Below, in pieces: positions 25,821 to 34,569 of a stretch of DNA of 64,000 nucleotides. Source of the stretch: Methylotenera_A sp031422335 (GTDB lineage: Bacteria; Pseudomonadota; Gammaproteobacteria; Burkholderiales; Methylophilaceae); NCBI GenBank assembly GCA_031422335.1, contig JANOQW010000034.1:133272-197271 (forward strand), given 5' to 3'. Under the pieces are notes generated by a model, which saw only the letters and a program-made list of their open reading frames with translations, made no database searches and was not told the DNA's origin. The position numbers and the translations under genes are program-made. Numbering within the stretch: the stretch's first letter is position 1; each line of letters begins with the position of its first letter.

Positions 25821-26108
25821 ATGAAGCAACCATATATTTACACAATAGAATAATACAAGTCCAGCCAATCAGAATTACTTATTTCTATTAAAGCAGTTTT
25901 CTTATGACATGAGCCTGCCTTAATCTGCTTTTCCTGTGCTATCGCACTCAGCATATCATCACACAACCCATAATAAATTAGATGAAGTAATTGGTATTTT
26001 ATAGTAAAGCCATCAACTAAATATTGCTTATGCTCCCAAACACACTTGACTAAATCTGATGTAACATTTACATAAAGTATGCCATTTTTCTCATTGGCTA
26101 AAATTTAA
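25821..26108 (+). pseudogene. GIY-YIG nuclease gene broken by a 263-bp internal inversion
   Basis: On the plus strand, 25821-25841 encodes MKQPYIY, the usual start of small GIY-YIG endonucleases, and then runs into a stop. On the minus strand, 26104 to 25838 is an open frame of 88 codons reading ILANEKNGILYVNVTSDLVK at its start, with VWEHKQYLVDGF and AIAQEKQIK further on and DWLDLYYSIV at the end; this is the body of the same family without a start codon. Turning 25842-26104 around restores one continuous frame, MKQPYIYILANEKNGILY... to SIV and TAA at 26106-26108, 95 residues long. The family usually has about that length. No other disabling mutation is seen. The locus is flanked by TTGCGAG-type repeats. 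Confidence 0.82.
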
Positions 26109-26174
26109 ACTACGGGCTGCTACATAAAATTTAGAAAAAATAAGAGTGGTTATATTACTCTAGATTGCCGCGCT

Positions 26175-26208
26175 GTCATTGCGAGCGAAATGTAGCAATC
26201 GCAATGAC
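26175..26208. repeat. GTCATTGCGA inverted repeat, copy 1
   Basis: Perfect 10-bp arms GTCATTGCGA / TCGCAATGAC around a 14-base loop. This type of GTCATTGCGAG...GCAATC repeat is dispersed in many bacterial genomes. A related half (TGTCTTTGCGAGG) lies at 25799, on the other side of the GIY-YIG locus. Confidence 0.8.
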
Positions 26209-26215
26209 CGGCAAT

Positions 26216-26246
26216 AAAAAAACGACAACCGAGGTTGCCGTTTTTA
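26216..26246 (-). terminator. Intrinsic terminator of the porin gene
   Basis: The arms AACGACAACC / GGTTGCCGTT (one mismatch), flanked by A and T runs, lie about 40 bp past the porin stop. Functional on the minus strand. Confidence 0.85.
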
Positions 26247-26285
26247 TTGTTTTCTTAAACTAAGCAGAGTTAACTCTGCGTAATT

Positions 26286-27494
26286 TTAGAAGAACATGAT
26301 TGCGCCCAATGCAATGGTTTTTGATTTACCATCTAAATCAGCTGCAACTTTGTTATCAATTTTTGACTCAACAACTGAATACTCAGCTACTAAATTTAGA
26401 TGTTTTGTAATTGGGTGATATGCACCAACGGTCCACATGGTATTCTCACTGTTATTGAATGTATCAACAGTATTACCATCTAATGTAGATTCACCGTAGC
26501 TTACACCCAATTTAGTACCAACACCTGAAAGGGTGTATGTACCTTGTACGTACCAGTCATCTGATTCACGATCGTCACCCAAGATATCAAAGCCTTGAGC
26601 TAACTGTACTGTGGTTCCGATACCATCACCTTGACCATAGTAAGCAGTTAAACCAAAACCTGCTACGTTTACTGTAGCACCAATATCAAACGCAGTTGCG
26701 CGGCCGTCACCTAAATTAACTACACCATCAGTAAGATCTTCAACTTTTTGTGTCATAGCAGAAGCCCACACTTTACCACCAAAATCGCCAGCCCACTCGT
26801 AAGAAGCTTTACCTTCGAACGCTGGAGATGAACCGCCACGGCTAAGACTTGCAGAACTTCCAACAAGGTCACCTTGCGCATTCCAAGCTTGTGTTACACC
26901 TGCTGTAAAGCTAAAGCCGTTCCAGTTTGGTGATGAGTAAGCAATTTGTGATTTCCAGTCAGCATACATAAAACCAGTACCGATACGGCCTAATGTTGTT
27001 GTATTACCAGCCAATAAACCAGCACCCGAACCAACACCTAACAATGTCATATCGTTCAAGATAGCATCAGAGGCGTAAATACCTAAATCTTTACCAACTT
27101 TGATAGAACCCCATGATTTGTCGCCGAATGTTAAGAATGCTTGACGATTTTCTTGGTTGTTTGGTGCAGTTTGAATGCCAGAATTTTTTGTAGAAGCGCC
27201 TGGGTTGATGCTGATTGTGAAACCTACATCTAAATCGTTTTGGCGTGTTTTACCAGAAACTGATAGATAGTTTGGTAACAAACCAGTTGTGATGTTGTTG
27301 ATTGAATCGCCGTTTTCTGTAGCGCCACCTAAACCAGCAGCATCACCACTTTGAGAGGTGTGTGTGTAGTAAGCGTTTACGATACCACCGATGTCTAATG
27401 TCCAATCGCCTGCTGGAATCATGATGCCAGCGTTTGCGCTTGAAGCACCAGCCAATAAAGCTGCTGCAACTGCTAAATTTAATTTCGTTTTCAT
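26286..27494 (-). CDS. Gram-negative outer-membrane porin
   Basis: A 402-residue porin. The signal peptide MKTKLNLAVAAALLAGASSANA is followed by a mature beta-barrel of alternating hydrophobic residues, and the chain ends in Phe (IALGAIMFF), the outer-membrane assembly signal. Features such as RQAFLTFGDKSWGSIKVGKDLGIYASDAI resemble the general porin loop 3 region of betaproteobacteria. GGAG lies 7 bases before the chosen ATG; two upstream in-frame ATGs are not supported. Codon use suggests high expression. Monocistronic, with its own terminator. Solute preference is unknown. Confidence 0.92.
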   Translation of the reverse strand: MKTKLNLAVAAALLAGASSANAGIMIPAGDWTLDIGGIVNAYYTHTSQSGDAAGLGGATENGDSINNITTGLLPNYLSVSGKTRQNDLDVGFTISINPGASTKNSGIQTAPNNQENRQAFLTFGDKSWGSIKVGKDLGIYASDAILNDMTLLGVGSGAGLLAGNTTTLGRIGTGFMYADWKSQIAYSSPNWNGFSFTAGVTQAWNAQGDLVGSSASLSRGGSSPAFEGKASYEWAGDFGGKVWASAMTQKVEDLTDGVVNLGDGRATAFDIGATVNVAGFGLTAYYGQGDGIGTTVQLAQGFDILGDDRESDDWYVQGTYTLSGVGTKLGVSYGESTLDGNTVDTFNNSENTMWTVGAYHPITKHLNLVAEYSVVESKIDNKVAADLDGKSKTIALGAIMFF

Positions 27495-27805
27495 ATAATT
27501 CTCCATAGTTTTGATTCTAAAGTTTATTTCTAAAATTTTACTTCTAAAAAACAACTTACTAAATTTACTACTAAAATACCCTCGCTCTTGATACTTTGAT
27601 TATGACTAATGAGTGGCACCAAAAACGAGAAAGTTCGCGAACTTCCCTAATACTTAAAATTTACATTTATTTACTAAGAAGGTTTGATTAGTATGCCAAA
27701 AAGTGGGTTTGTGGGGCAAGGTTTTTGTGGCTTTTTGCCACACTTATATGTATATGTTGTAATAGTGCAACACTGAACTCGCAAACGATTATATAAAAAC
27801 CAGTG
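27495..27805 (-). promoter_or_regulatory. Porin promoter region with a perfect 14-bp palindrome
   Basis: This 311-bp gap lies between dgt and the porin. It contains AAGTTCGCGAACTT at 27631-27644, a perfect dyad typical of an operator, 137 bp before the porin start, and a GTGGC-TTTTT-GCCAC hairpin at 27727-27741, between dgt and the palindrome. No gene or clear -10/-35 pair was recognised. Confidence 0.5.
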
Positions 27806-28924
27806 CTAAAAATAATCTTCAACCGCAGACAGCCTACGATGCTCACGTATAGCAAATCTATCGGTCATGCCAGCAATATAATCGGCCACTGCTCGTGCTT
27901 TGTCTGTTTTAGCATATTCTTGAAACTCGTGCGGCATTAAACCAATATCTGCCAAAAATACGGCAAATAATTCACGAATAATGCGCTCGGCCTTTGCGCT
28001 CATACGGTTAACTTTGTAATGCTGGTATAAATTTTTGCGTAAAAATTGCTTTAGGGCTAAGTTTTGTTTGGCCATGCCATCGCTAAAGCCCACCAAATAA
28101 GGCTCTTGGCGAATATCATTTATGTTTTTTGGGTTTAGCTTGCTAATATTAGCGCTGCTTTGCGTGCATAAATCGACCACCAGTACATTAATCATGCGGC
28201 GTATCGTTTCGTGAATCAGGCGTTTTTGCTCTAGCTTTGGATATTTACTTTTTACAACATCCAACTGAGTGGCAAATAGCGCAACACTTTGCAGTTGCTC
28301 AATCGTAATCAAACCAGAACGCAAGCCGTCATCCACATCATGATTATTGTAAGCAATTTCATCTGCAAAGTTGGTGACTTGCGCCTCTAAACTGGGGCTG
28401 GTTTTGTTGATAAAACGTAAGCCAACATCGCCTAATTGTTTGGCATTTTTAAGCGAACAATGTTTTAAAATACCTTCACGCAACTCGAAAGTAAGGTTTA
28501 AGCCATCAAATTCCGCATAGCGTTGTTCTAGCTTATCTACCACGCGCAATGACTGCAAATTATGCTCAAAGCCGCCAAAGTTTTTCATACAATCATTGAG
28601 CGCATCCTGGCCAGCGTGGCCAAACGGCGTGTGACCAAGATCATGTGCCAGCGCAATGGCCTCGGTTAAATCCTCGTGTAGATTAAGCGTGCGCGCAATG
28701 CCGCGTGCTAGTTGGGCGACTTCTAGGCTATGTGTTAAGCGCGTGCGAAATAAGTCGCCTTCGTGGTTCACAAATACTTGCGTTTTGTACTCAAGGCGGC
28801 GAAAAGCGGTGGAGTGAATAATGCGATCGCGATCGCGTTGAAATGCGTTACGCTGTGGCGATTCTGCTTCTGCATTAGCACGGCCGAGCGAGTATTCAGG
28901 GTTGGCTGCGTAAATAGATAACAT
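27806..28924 (-). CDS. dgt: Deoxyguanosinetriphosphate triphosphohydrolase-like protein
   Basis: An HD-domain dNTP triphosphohydrolase of 372 residues. The metal-binding HD motifs are clear: RTRLTHSLEVAQLARGIAR (first His), ALAHDLGHTPFGHAGQD (HD pair), and FADEIAYNNHDVDDGL (last Asp). The N-terminal RNAFQRDRDRIIHSTAFRRLEYKTQVF is typical of the shorter Dgt subfamily (type 2). It probably hydrolyses dNTPs to nucleosides plus triphosphate. Its ATG abuts the aroB stop, continuing the pil-aroK-aroB-dgt gene order seen in betaproteobacteria. Confidence 0.93.
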   Translation of the reverse strand: MLSIYAANPEYSLGRANAEAESPQRNAFQRDRDRIIHSTAFRRLEYKTQVFVNHEGDLFRTRLTHSLEVAQLARGIARTLNLHEDLTEAIALAHDLGHTPFGHAGQDALNDCMKNFGGFEHNLQSLRVVDKLEQRYAEFDGLNLTFELREGILKHCSLKNAKQLGDVGLRFINKTSPSLEAQVTNFADEIAYNNHDVDDGLRSGLITIEQLQSVALFATQLDVVKSKYPKLEQKRLIHETIRRMINVLVVDLCTQSSANISKLNPKNINDIRQEPYLVGFSDGMAKQNLALKQFLRKNLYQHYKVNRMSAKAERIIRELFAVFLADIGLMPHEFQEYAKTDKARAVADYIAGMTDRFAIREHRRLSAVEDYF

Positions 28925-30007
28925 TTATTGAATAGCTTCCAGCGTTTGCGTGAGTTTTTCAGCATCATAATTGCTGGTGATTACCGCTTTGCCTATCCCT
29001 TGTTGTAGCACTAGCCTAATTTTTCCATCGGCAACTTTTTTATCGTTTGCCATCAAATTTAAGTACTTTTCAGCGCCTAAATTAGGTGCTCTGAGGGGCA
29101 ATCTGGATGCGGTTAGTAGTGCATGTATTCTTTTCATATCCATATCATTTAACCAGCTCATGCGCTGCGATAAATCTGCTGCCAGCAAAATACCGGCCGC
29201 CACCGCCTCTCCATGCAACCATACGCCATAACCCATGGCATTTTCTATCGCATGGCCAAAAGTGTGGCCCAAATTTAGCAGGGCACGTTCGCCAGTTTCA
29301 TGCTCATCCGCTGCCACAACTTCAGCCTTATTTTGGCATGATCGATAAATAGCATAGCTGATAACTGCTTCATCTAGATTCATTAACTTAGCGATGTTGG
29401 TTTCTAGCCAATCGAAAAAATCTGCATCGCGAATCAAACCATATTTAATGACTTCAGCCATACCTGCGGATAATTCACGCTTAGGCAAGGTTTGCAGCGT
29501 ATCAATATCTGCCAGCACCAGTTTTGGCTGGTAGAAGGCACCTATCATGTTTTTACCTAACGGGTGATTAATGCCAGTTTTGCCACCAACACTCGAATCC
29601 ACTTGAGATAACAGCGTGGTTGGGATTTGTATAAACGGCACGCCACGTAAATATGTTGCCGCCGCATATCCTGTTAAATCACCAATCACACCACCACCCA
29701 GCGCGATTAAAGTCGTACTACGCTCGCAGCGGTTTTTTAATAATGCGTCATATATTTGGTTGAGTGTTTCACTGTTTTTATACGCTTCACCATCAGGCAA
29801 AATAATGTCAATTACTGCTATGCCCGCTTCACACAATGACTTAGCGAGTTTTTCAAAGTATAAAGGCGCCACAGTCGTGTTAGTAACAATCGCCACCTGT
29901 TTACGCTTTAAGTGCGGCAAAATTAGCTCGGCATTTTGTATTAAGCCGCTGCCAATATGAATAGGGTAAGCGCGATCGCCAAGAGCGACATTTAAAGTTT
30001 GCATCAT
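28925..30007 (-). CDS. aroB: 3-dehydroquinate synthase
   Basis: AroB converts DAHP to 3-dehydroquinate using NAD+ and zinc. The 360-residue protein has LPDGEAYKN, the glycine-rich NAD site GGGVIGDLTGYAAATYLRGV, PTTLLSQVDSSVGGKTGIN, and zinc ligands in AEVIKYGLI, LNLGHTFGHAIE and WLHGEAVAAG. The start codon overlaps the aroK stop by four bases (ATGA). It is the middle gene of aroK-aroB-dgt. Confidence 0.96.
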   Translation of the reverse strand: MMQTLNVALGDRAYPIHIGSGLIQNAELILPHLKRKQVAIVTNTTVAPLYFEKLAKSLCEAGIAVIDIILPDGEAYKNSETLNQIYDALLKNRCERSTTLIALGGGVIGDLTGYAAATYLRGVPFIQIPTTLLSQVDSSVGGKTGINHPLGKNMIGAFYQPKLVLADIDTLQTLPKRELSAGMAEVIKYGLIRDADFFDWLETNIAKLMNLDEAVISYAIYRSCQNKAEVVAADEHETGERALLNLGHTFGHAIENAMGYGVWLHGEAVAAGILLAADLSQRMSWLNDMDMKRIHALLTASRLPLRAPNLGAEKYLNLMANDKKVADGKIRLVLQQGIGKAVITSNYDAEKLTQTLEAIQ

Positions 30008-30558
30008 AGTGTTATGTTGGGGCGGGTTAAAGTGTTTTCAATTTGGTTCAGTGACTTTTCTATCTGGTTCAGTATATTGGCCACAGGTTGGTTGCCAGTA
30101 TCAAAAATTAGTCCGGCAGTTTCTGTGTAAAGCGGGTTACGTTCAGCATAAAGCTGCTCCAACTTAGCACGAATATCTACATTTTGCAGTAAAGGCCGAT
30201 GTTTGTCGTTGCGCATTCTGTGCCAAAGCTCGTTTACATTGGCGCGCAAGTAAATGACCCTACCATTATCTGTTAACAATTGTCTATTTTCGTCGGCCAA
30301 TATTGCGCCGCCCCCAGTGGCCATAATAATATTTTTTAATTGACTAAGCTCTTGAATAATCGCTGTTTCACGCTTGCGAAAACCCGCCTCGCCTTCTAGC
30401 TCGAATATAGTGGCAATTTTTACGCCAGTGCGCTTTTCAATCTCGTGGTCGGTGTCATAAAAAGTTTTGCCTAAATGCTTAGCCAATATCTTACCAATGG
30501 TGGTTTTACCTGCCCCCATTAATCCTACAAAAAAAATATTATCTTTATTTGCTGCCAC
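30004..30558 (-). CDS. aroK: Shikimate kinase
   Basis: AroK phosphorylates shikimate at the 3-hydroxyl. It has 184 residues. Walker A is GLMGAGKTTIGK, shikimate-binding Asp is in DTDHEIEKRTG, and GGG is in MATGGGAI, with the lid R in RNDKHRPLL. The C-terminus has a diverged repeat SLNQIENTL. The start is a GTG (30556-30558), with no recognisable Shine-Dalgarno sequence, because a terminator-like hairpin ends only a few bases upstream. This suggests most aroK mRNA comes from read-through or from inefficient initiation. Starts further in would remove the Walker A region. Confidence 0.93.
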   Translation of the reverse strand: MAANKDNIFFVGLMGAGKTTIGKILAKHLGKTFYDTDHEIEKRTGVKIATIFELEGEAGFRKRETAIIQELSQLKNIIMATGGGAILADENRQLLTDNGRVIYLRANVNELWHRMRNDKHRPLLQNVDIRAKLEQLYAERNPLYTETAGLIFDTGNQPVANILNQIEKSLNQIENTLTRPNITL

Positions 30559-30561
30559 AAT

Positions 30562-30597
30562 AAAAAATGCCCATCAGGTCAATGATAGGCATTTTAA
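30562..30597 (-). terminator. Hairpin with T-run between pilQ and aroK
   Basis: Arms AAATGCCTATCA and TGATGGGCATTT (11 of 12 pairs, minus-strand reading) around a 6-base loop, followed by TTTTTTA. It should terminate the pil transcript or attenuate aroK, since the aroK GTG begins 4-9 bases later. Confidence 0.82.
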
Positions 30598-30637
30598 GGC
30601 AAAGCGTACGTTCTGTCTGCGTAGAATTAAATCTTAC

Positions 30638-32809
30638 TTAACGCAAACCTAAACTTTCATCCATAATTTTTGGTGTAACAAAAATTAGCAGCTCAGTTTT
30701 ATCATCTTGCTTAGTTCTACGTTTAAATAAATTACCCAAAACTGGTAAATCACCAAAGAAAGGCACTTTTTCAACGTCGTTACGTTCTGTTTGCTCGTAT
30801 ATGCCTCCTAAAACAGCCGTTTCACCGTTTGCTACAAGCACCTGCGTCGTGACATTTTGTGTATCAATACCAGGCACCTCTGCTTCTCCAACACGAAAAA
30901 TTCGACCAATCTTATCTTTCTTTATTTCTAAATCCATAATAATTTTATCATCAGGCGTGATTGATGGTGTCACTTCTAGGCTTAATACCGCTTCTTTAAA
31001 TGATACTGTTGCTGCACCACTACTTGAAGACTCTAAATAAGGTATCTCTGTACCAGAAGCAATTTTTGCCTTTTGCTGGTTAGCTGTCGTGACACGAGGG
31101 CTAGACACAATTTTGCCGCGACTATCACTCTCTAATGCTGAAAGTTCTAAGTTTAATAATAACCCTGCTGGTAATCTGAATAAGCTAAATGCAATACTTG
31201 CAGAGTTTACAAGAGAGGATGGTAAATTTGAGTTTAAGCCGCCCGTGTTGGCAATAGCACCCGTAGTGTTACTAGAACCTGTTGCGGCACCTGTATTGTT
31301 CAACGTACCACCAATACTAAGGTCGTTATTTCCAAAACGCCCTGCTTTTTGCACGCCAAATCTAGCACCTAGGCTTTTACTAAATTTATCATCTGCCAAC
31401 ACTATACGCGATTCAATCATTACTTGTTTCACCGCAACGTCAGTTTTATTAATGATTTCCTGAATCTCTGCTAGCTTTTTAGCTGTATCTTGAATAAATA
31501 ATGTATTCGTTCTTGGATCTACCACCGCGCTTCCGCGTTTAGAGAGAATACTTCTGTTTTGATTTGCCCCACCACCCGCGCCGGCTCCGCCTGCTGTATT
31601 AGCACCAGTTAATATCCCTCTAAACGCCTCAGCTTTTTGGTAACGTAACACAAAAACTTCAGTGCGCAACGGTTCTAAGTCTTCAATCGCGTTTACCGCC
31701 TCTAATTGTGCCTTTTCTTTTGCAGTCACTTCTTCAGCTGGTGCCACCATAATCACATTGCCAGATTTACGCATGGTCAGGCCTTTATTTTGCATAATAA
31801 TATCCATGGCTTGATCCCATGGCACATCTTTTAAACGCAAAGTTAAGTTGCCTGTCACGGTATCGCTAGTAATAATATTTAAACCCGTAAAGTCTGCAAT
31901 CACCTGCAACACTGAACGCACTTCAATATTTTGGAAGTTGAGCGAGAGCTTCTCGCCAGAAAAACCAGGCTTATTGCCTTTAACCAATTTATTTGGGTCT
32001 TCAATCACTTGGCGCACATCGATAATGAATTTATTATCTGCTTGATAAGCTGATTGCTCCCAATTACCTTTAGGTTCAATCACCATGCGTGCATTTTTTC
32101 CTTGTTTCATCGTGTCAACATACAATACGGGCGTATTAAAATTAATTACGTTCAGACGACGTTGTAATTCAGCTGGCACATCGGTATTCACAAAATCCAC
32201 CGTAATCAGCTTACCTTTTTGTTTGATATTAATACCGGTATTTGCGTCTGATAAATCAACAATAATACGGCCTTCACCATTTTTGCCGCGCGCAAAATCT
32301 ACGTTAGATATTTCGTGAGTTTGGTTGCTGGTCGCGCGAGACTCTGCAAAGCGTGTCTCTGTATTGGTACTTGCTGTTTTGGCTTCATTACCTTGCAAAG
32401 TAATAATCACATCTTTACCACTTAAAACCGTGTTATAGCCCACATTACGCGATAAATTAAGCACCATGCGTGTACGATCTTTAGCCTGTGCAAGTGAAAC
32501 ACTTTTTAGCGCACCTTGCTCACTCGGAATGTTACTTTTAGATAACCCGTTACCAACATTAGGAAAGTCTAATGCGATTCTAGAAGGATTATTCAATGTG
32601 AAGCCTGCGGGCGGATTTACCAAAGCCTCCTTCAACTTAACGCGAATACTGACACGCCCGCCAGACAGGGCAGAGAAATCAATATTCTCAATTTTGTTGC
32701 TGAATAAATCTTCATCTGCTGCATAAGCGTTTGCTAGTAAGCCCGAGCTTAATAACAAAATCAAAGCAAATAGTTTAGTCATCATTTTATTCATGTTCAT
32801 TCCAGTCAT
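30638..32809 (-). CDS. pilQ: Type IV pilus secretin PilQ
   Basis: PilQ forms the outer-membrane pore for the pilus fibre. The protein has 723 residues: a signal peptide (to NAYA-ADED), two AMIN domains (residues about 35-270) that bind peptidoglycan, a secretin/TonB short N-terminal domain (LSLNFQNIEVRSVLQVIADFTGLNI), an N1 domain, and the secretin barrel with the signature VANGETAVLGGIYEQ and VPFFGDLPVLGNLFKRR. It is the last gene of pilMNOPQ, and the start overlaps pilP by one base. A Gly/Ala/Asn-rich loop lies at about residue 410. Confidence 0.95.
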   Translation of the reverse strand: MTGMNMNKMMTKLFALILLLSSGLLANAYAADEDLFSNKIENIDFSALSGGRVSIRVKLKEALVNPPAGFTLNNPSRIALDFPNVGNGLSKSNIPSEQGALKSVSLAQAKDRTRMVLNLSRNVGYNTVLSGKDVIITLQGNEAKTASTNTETRFAESRATSNQTHEISNVDFARGKNGEGRIIVDLSDANTGINIKQKGKLITVDFVNTDVPAELQRRLNVINFNTPVLYVDTMKQGKNARMVIEPKGNWEQSAYQADNKFIIDVRQVIEDPNKLVKGNKPGFSGEKLSLNFQNIEVRSVLQVIADFTGLNIITSDTVTGNLTLRLKDVPWDQAMDIIMQNKGLTMRKSGNVIMVAPAEEVTAKEKAQLEAVNAIEDLEPLRTEVFVLRYQKAEAFRGILTGANTAGGAGAGGGANQNRSILSKRGSAVVDPRTNTLFIQDTAKKLAEIQEIINKTDVAVKQVMIESRIVLADDKFSKSLGARFGVQKAGRFGNNDLSIGGTLNNTGAATGSSNTTGAIANTGGLNSNLPSSLVNSASIAFSLFRLPAGLLLNLELSALESDSRGKIVSSPRVTTANQQKAKIASGTEIPYLESSSSGAATVSFKEAVLSLEVTPSITPDDKIIMDLEIKKDKIGRIFRVGEAEVPGIDTQNVTTQVLVANGETAVLGGIYEQTERNDVEKVPFFGDLPVLGNLFKRRTKQDDKTELLIFVTPKIMDESLGLR

Positions 32810-33348
32810 TATTCCTGCAGATTAATACTTGCATTACGTTCCACCCAATCGCCTGACAGGTCGTCTTGGACAATTTCTTTTACAACAATATCACTCTCGT
32901 TAATTTGTGTGACTAAACCAAAATTAGGGCCCACATAATTGCCTGTTTTAACTTGTTGTATGGTGTTATCTGGCGTTTTAATCAGCGCAAAAGTAGATTT
33001 ATTTTTACTTAAAGTACCAACATACTTCAAGCTTTCAAGCGGAAAAGATTCTAGTGCTTCTTTAGGCCGATTAGTGTTGGGCTGCAGTGCGCCTGCCTTG
33101 CTAAGTGCTTTGCGCGCTTTAAACGGGTCTGACAGCGTACCATCTGCATTATATTGCAAAGGCGAATATGGTAGCACCTCAGGCAATGGCTCTACACCTT
33201 TGCCCATGTCATTGGCTGCACTTGCCATGAACTTGTCAAGGTCATCACCTTCATCACCGCCACAGGCCACAAGCATTGTGGTTAGCAAAGCAATCAGAAT
33301 AATTTTAAGCATGTCACTAGATTCTACTATTAATTTGATTTGCATCAT
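32809..33348 (-). CDS. pilP: Pilus assembly lipoprotein PilP
   Basis: PilP is the inner-membrane lipoprotein that links PilNO to PilQ. The frame is 179 residues from the ATG coupled to the pilO stop. A lipobox LVAC places the lipidated Cys at about residue 29 of that frame, or 17 from an internal ATG at 33310-33312, which gives a more typical signal peptide. The C-terminal beta domain (LKYVGTLSKNKSTFALIKTPDN, VGPNFGLVTQINESDIVVKEIV) is typical. The exact start is uncertain. Confidence 0.92.
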   Translation of the reverse strand: MMQIKLIVESSDMLKIILIALLTTMLVACGGDEGDDLDKFMASAANDMGKGVEPLPEVLPYSPLQYNADGTLSDPFKARKALSKAGALQPNTNRPKEALESFPLESLKYVGTLSKNKSTFALIKTPDNTIQQVKTGNYVGPNFGLVTQINESDIVVKEIVQDDLSGDWVERNASINLQE

Positions 33349-33989
33349 TTTTTCTTATCTTTCTTATCCTTCATCTCGACTGCTTTTTTTGCTGCAATCT
33401 CAGAAGTGTCCAAATAACGATAAGTTTTTGCAGTAGCTTCTAAAGCCAGTAAGCTGTCTTTTGAATCTTTAGTCACTGGCACAATATTCATATCATTCAA
33501 TGTAACGATTCTAGACAGTTTAGAAATATCTGTCGCAAATGCACCCACATCGTGATAATTGCCCTTAATTTTAATTTGAATGGGCATTTCGGCGTAGAAA
33601 TCTGCCACTGTTTCTTGCCCAGGTTTAAATAACTCAAACTCTAAACCACGGCCTAGACCCGCCTGGTTAATATCTGTCAGCAAGCCATCCATTTGGGATT
33701 TATCTGGCAATTGTTTCAGCAAAGCACCAAATGTTTTTTCAATATCAATCATCTGCTGTTTATACGCATCCACTTTAATGGCTTGGGCTTTTTTGGCTAA
33801 AAAAGTTTGGCGTAACTCTTGTTCTTTGGCTTTGGCTTGATCAAGTTCATCGATTTCTGGGCTCCACAAAAACCAGTAACCCAAGCCAATTAGAATAATC
33901 GCCAAAAAGCTAAGCAATACCAGTTTGACTGGCATAGGCAAGCTGCCCGCATTTTTAAAATCTATATTGTTAAAATCATCTAATTTCAT
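33345..33989 (-). CDS. pilO: Type IV pilus alignment protein PilO
   Basis: A bitopic inner-membrane protein of 214 residues. A single membrane helix (LVLLSFLAIILIGLGYWFLW) is followed by a coiled coil and a ferredoxin-like periplasmic domain (GLEFELFKPGQE, YAEMPIQIKIKGNYHDVGAFATDISKLSRIVTLND in part). The C-terminus is a Lys/Asp run. PilO pairs with PilN. It overlaps pilN by one base and pilP by four. Confidence 0.93.
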   Translation of the reverse strand: MKLDDFNNIDFKNAGSLPMPVKLVLLSFLAIILIGLGYWFLWSPEIDELDQAKAKEQELRQTFLAKKAQAIKVDAYKQQMIDIEKTFGALLKQLPDKSQMDGLLTDINQAGLGRGLEFELFKPGQETVADFYAEMPIQIKIKGNYHDVGAFATDISKLSRIVTLNDMNIVPVTKDSKDSLLALEATAKTYRYLDTSEIAAKKAVEMKDKKDKKK

Positions 33990-34567
33990 TATTGCGCTCC
34001 CGCTTTCTTGGGCGCTTCTTCCGCTTTTTGCACTTTCATGCTGACATTCATCACAAATTCATTTTGCTTAATGTTATTTACCATGATCGATTTAATTTCA
34101 ACAAGATTAGGCGATTCCATCCAGTTCGATACGCTTAAATTGCGTACCAGTGTTGCCACGCGCGCATTGGTATCGGCCACGCCTTCAAGCGTAATTAAGT
34201 TACCTGTCTGCTTAATACTTCTTAAATACAAGCCTTCAGGCAATTGACGTGTTAGCTCATCTAAAATGACTACCGCTTGGCTACGATTAGTTTGTAGATT
34301 TTCAACAATCTGTTTACGTTCTAATACATTATTAATTTGATCTTTTAAATCTTTAATATCGGCAATTTCTCTGTCCAGTGCAGTAATCGCCGTTTCTAAT
34401 CGTGTATTTCTTTCAACTTGGGCATCTCTTTGCGAACCCAAAAATTGCCAACCTAAAAACACGACTGCACATGCAGCACCGGCAGCCATTAATGCCATCA
34501 AACCAAATTCACGTTGGCGCTCTGCCCGCTTAATTTGGCGATGTGGTAATAAATTAATGCGCATCAT
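33989..34567 (-). CDS. pilN: Type IV pilus alignment protein PilN
   Basis: This 192-residue bitopic protein starts MMRINLLPHRQIKR, the conserved cytoplasmic peptide that binds PilM (consensus INLLP). One membrane helix (LMALMAAGAACAVVFLGWQF), a coiled coil and a ferredoxin-like domain follow. The ATG at 34565-34567 is chosen because GGTGG is 7 bases upstream and INLLP must be near the N-terminus; a longer frame would overlap pilM. Confidence 0.94.
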   Translation of the reverse strand: MMRINLLPHRQIKRAERQREFGLMALMAAGAACAVVFLGWQFLGSQRDAQVERNTRLETAITALDREIADIKDLKDQINNVLERKQIVENLQTNRSQAVVILDELTRQLPEGLYLRSIKQTGNLITLEGVADTNARVATLVRNLSVSNWMESPNLVEIKSIMVNNIKQNEFVMNVSMKVQKAEEAPKKAGAQ

Positions 34568-34569
34568 AA

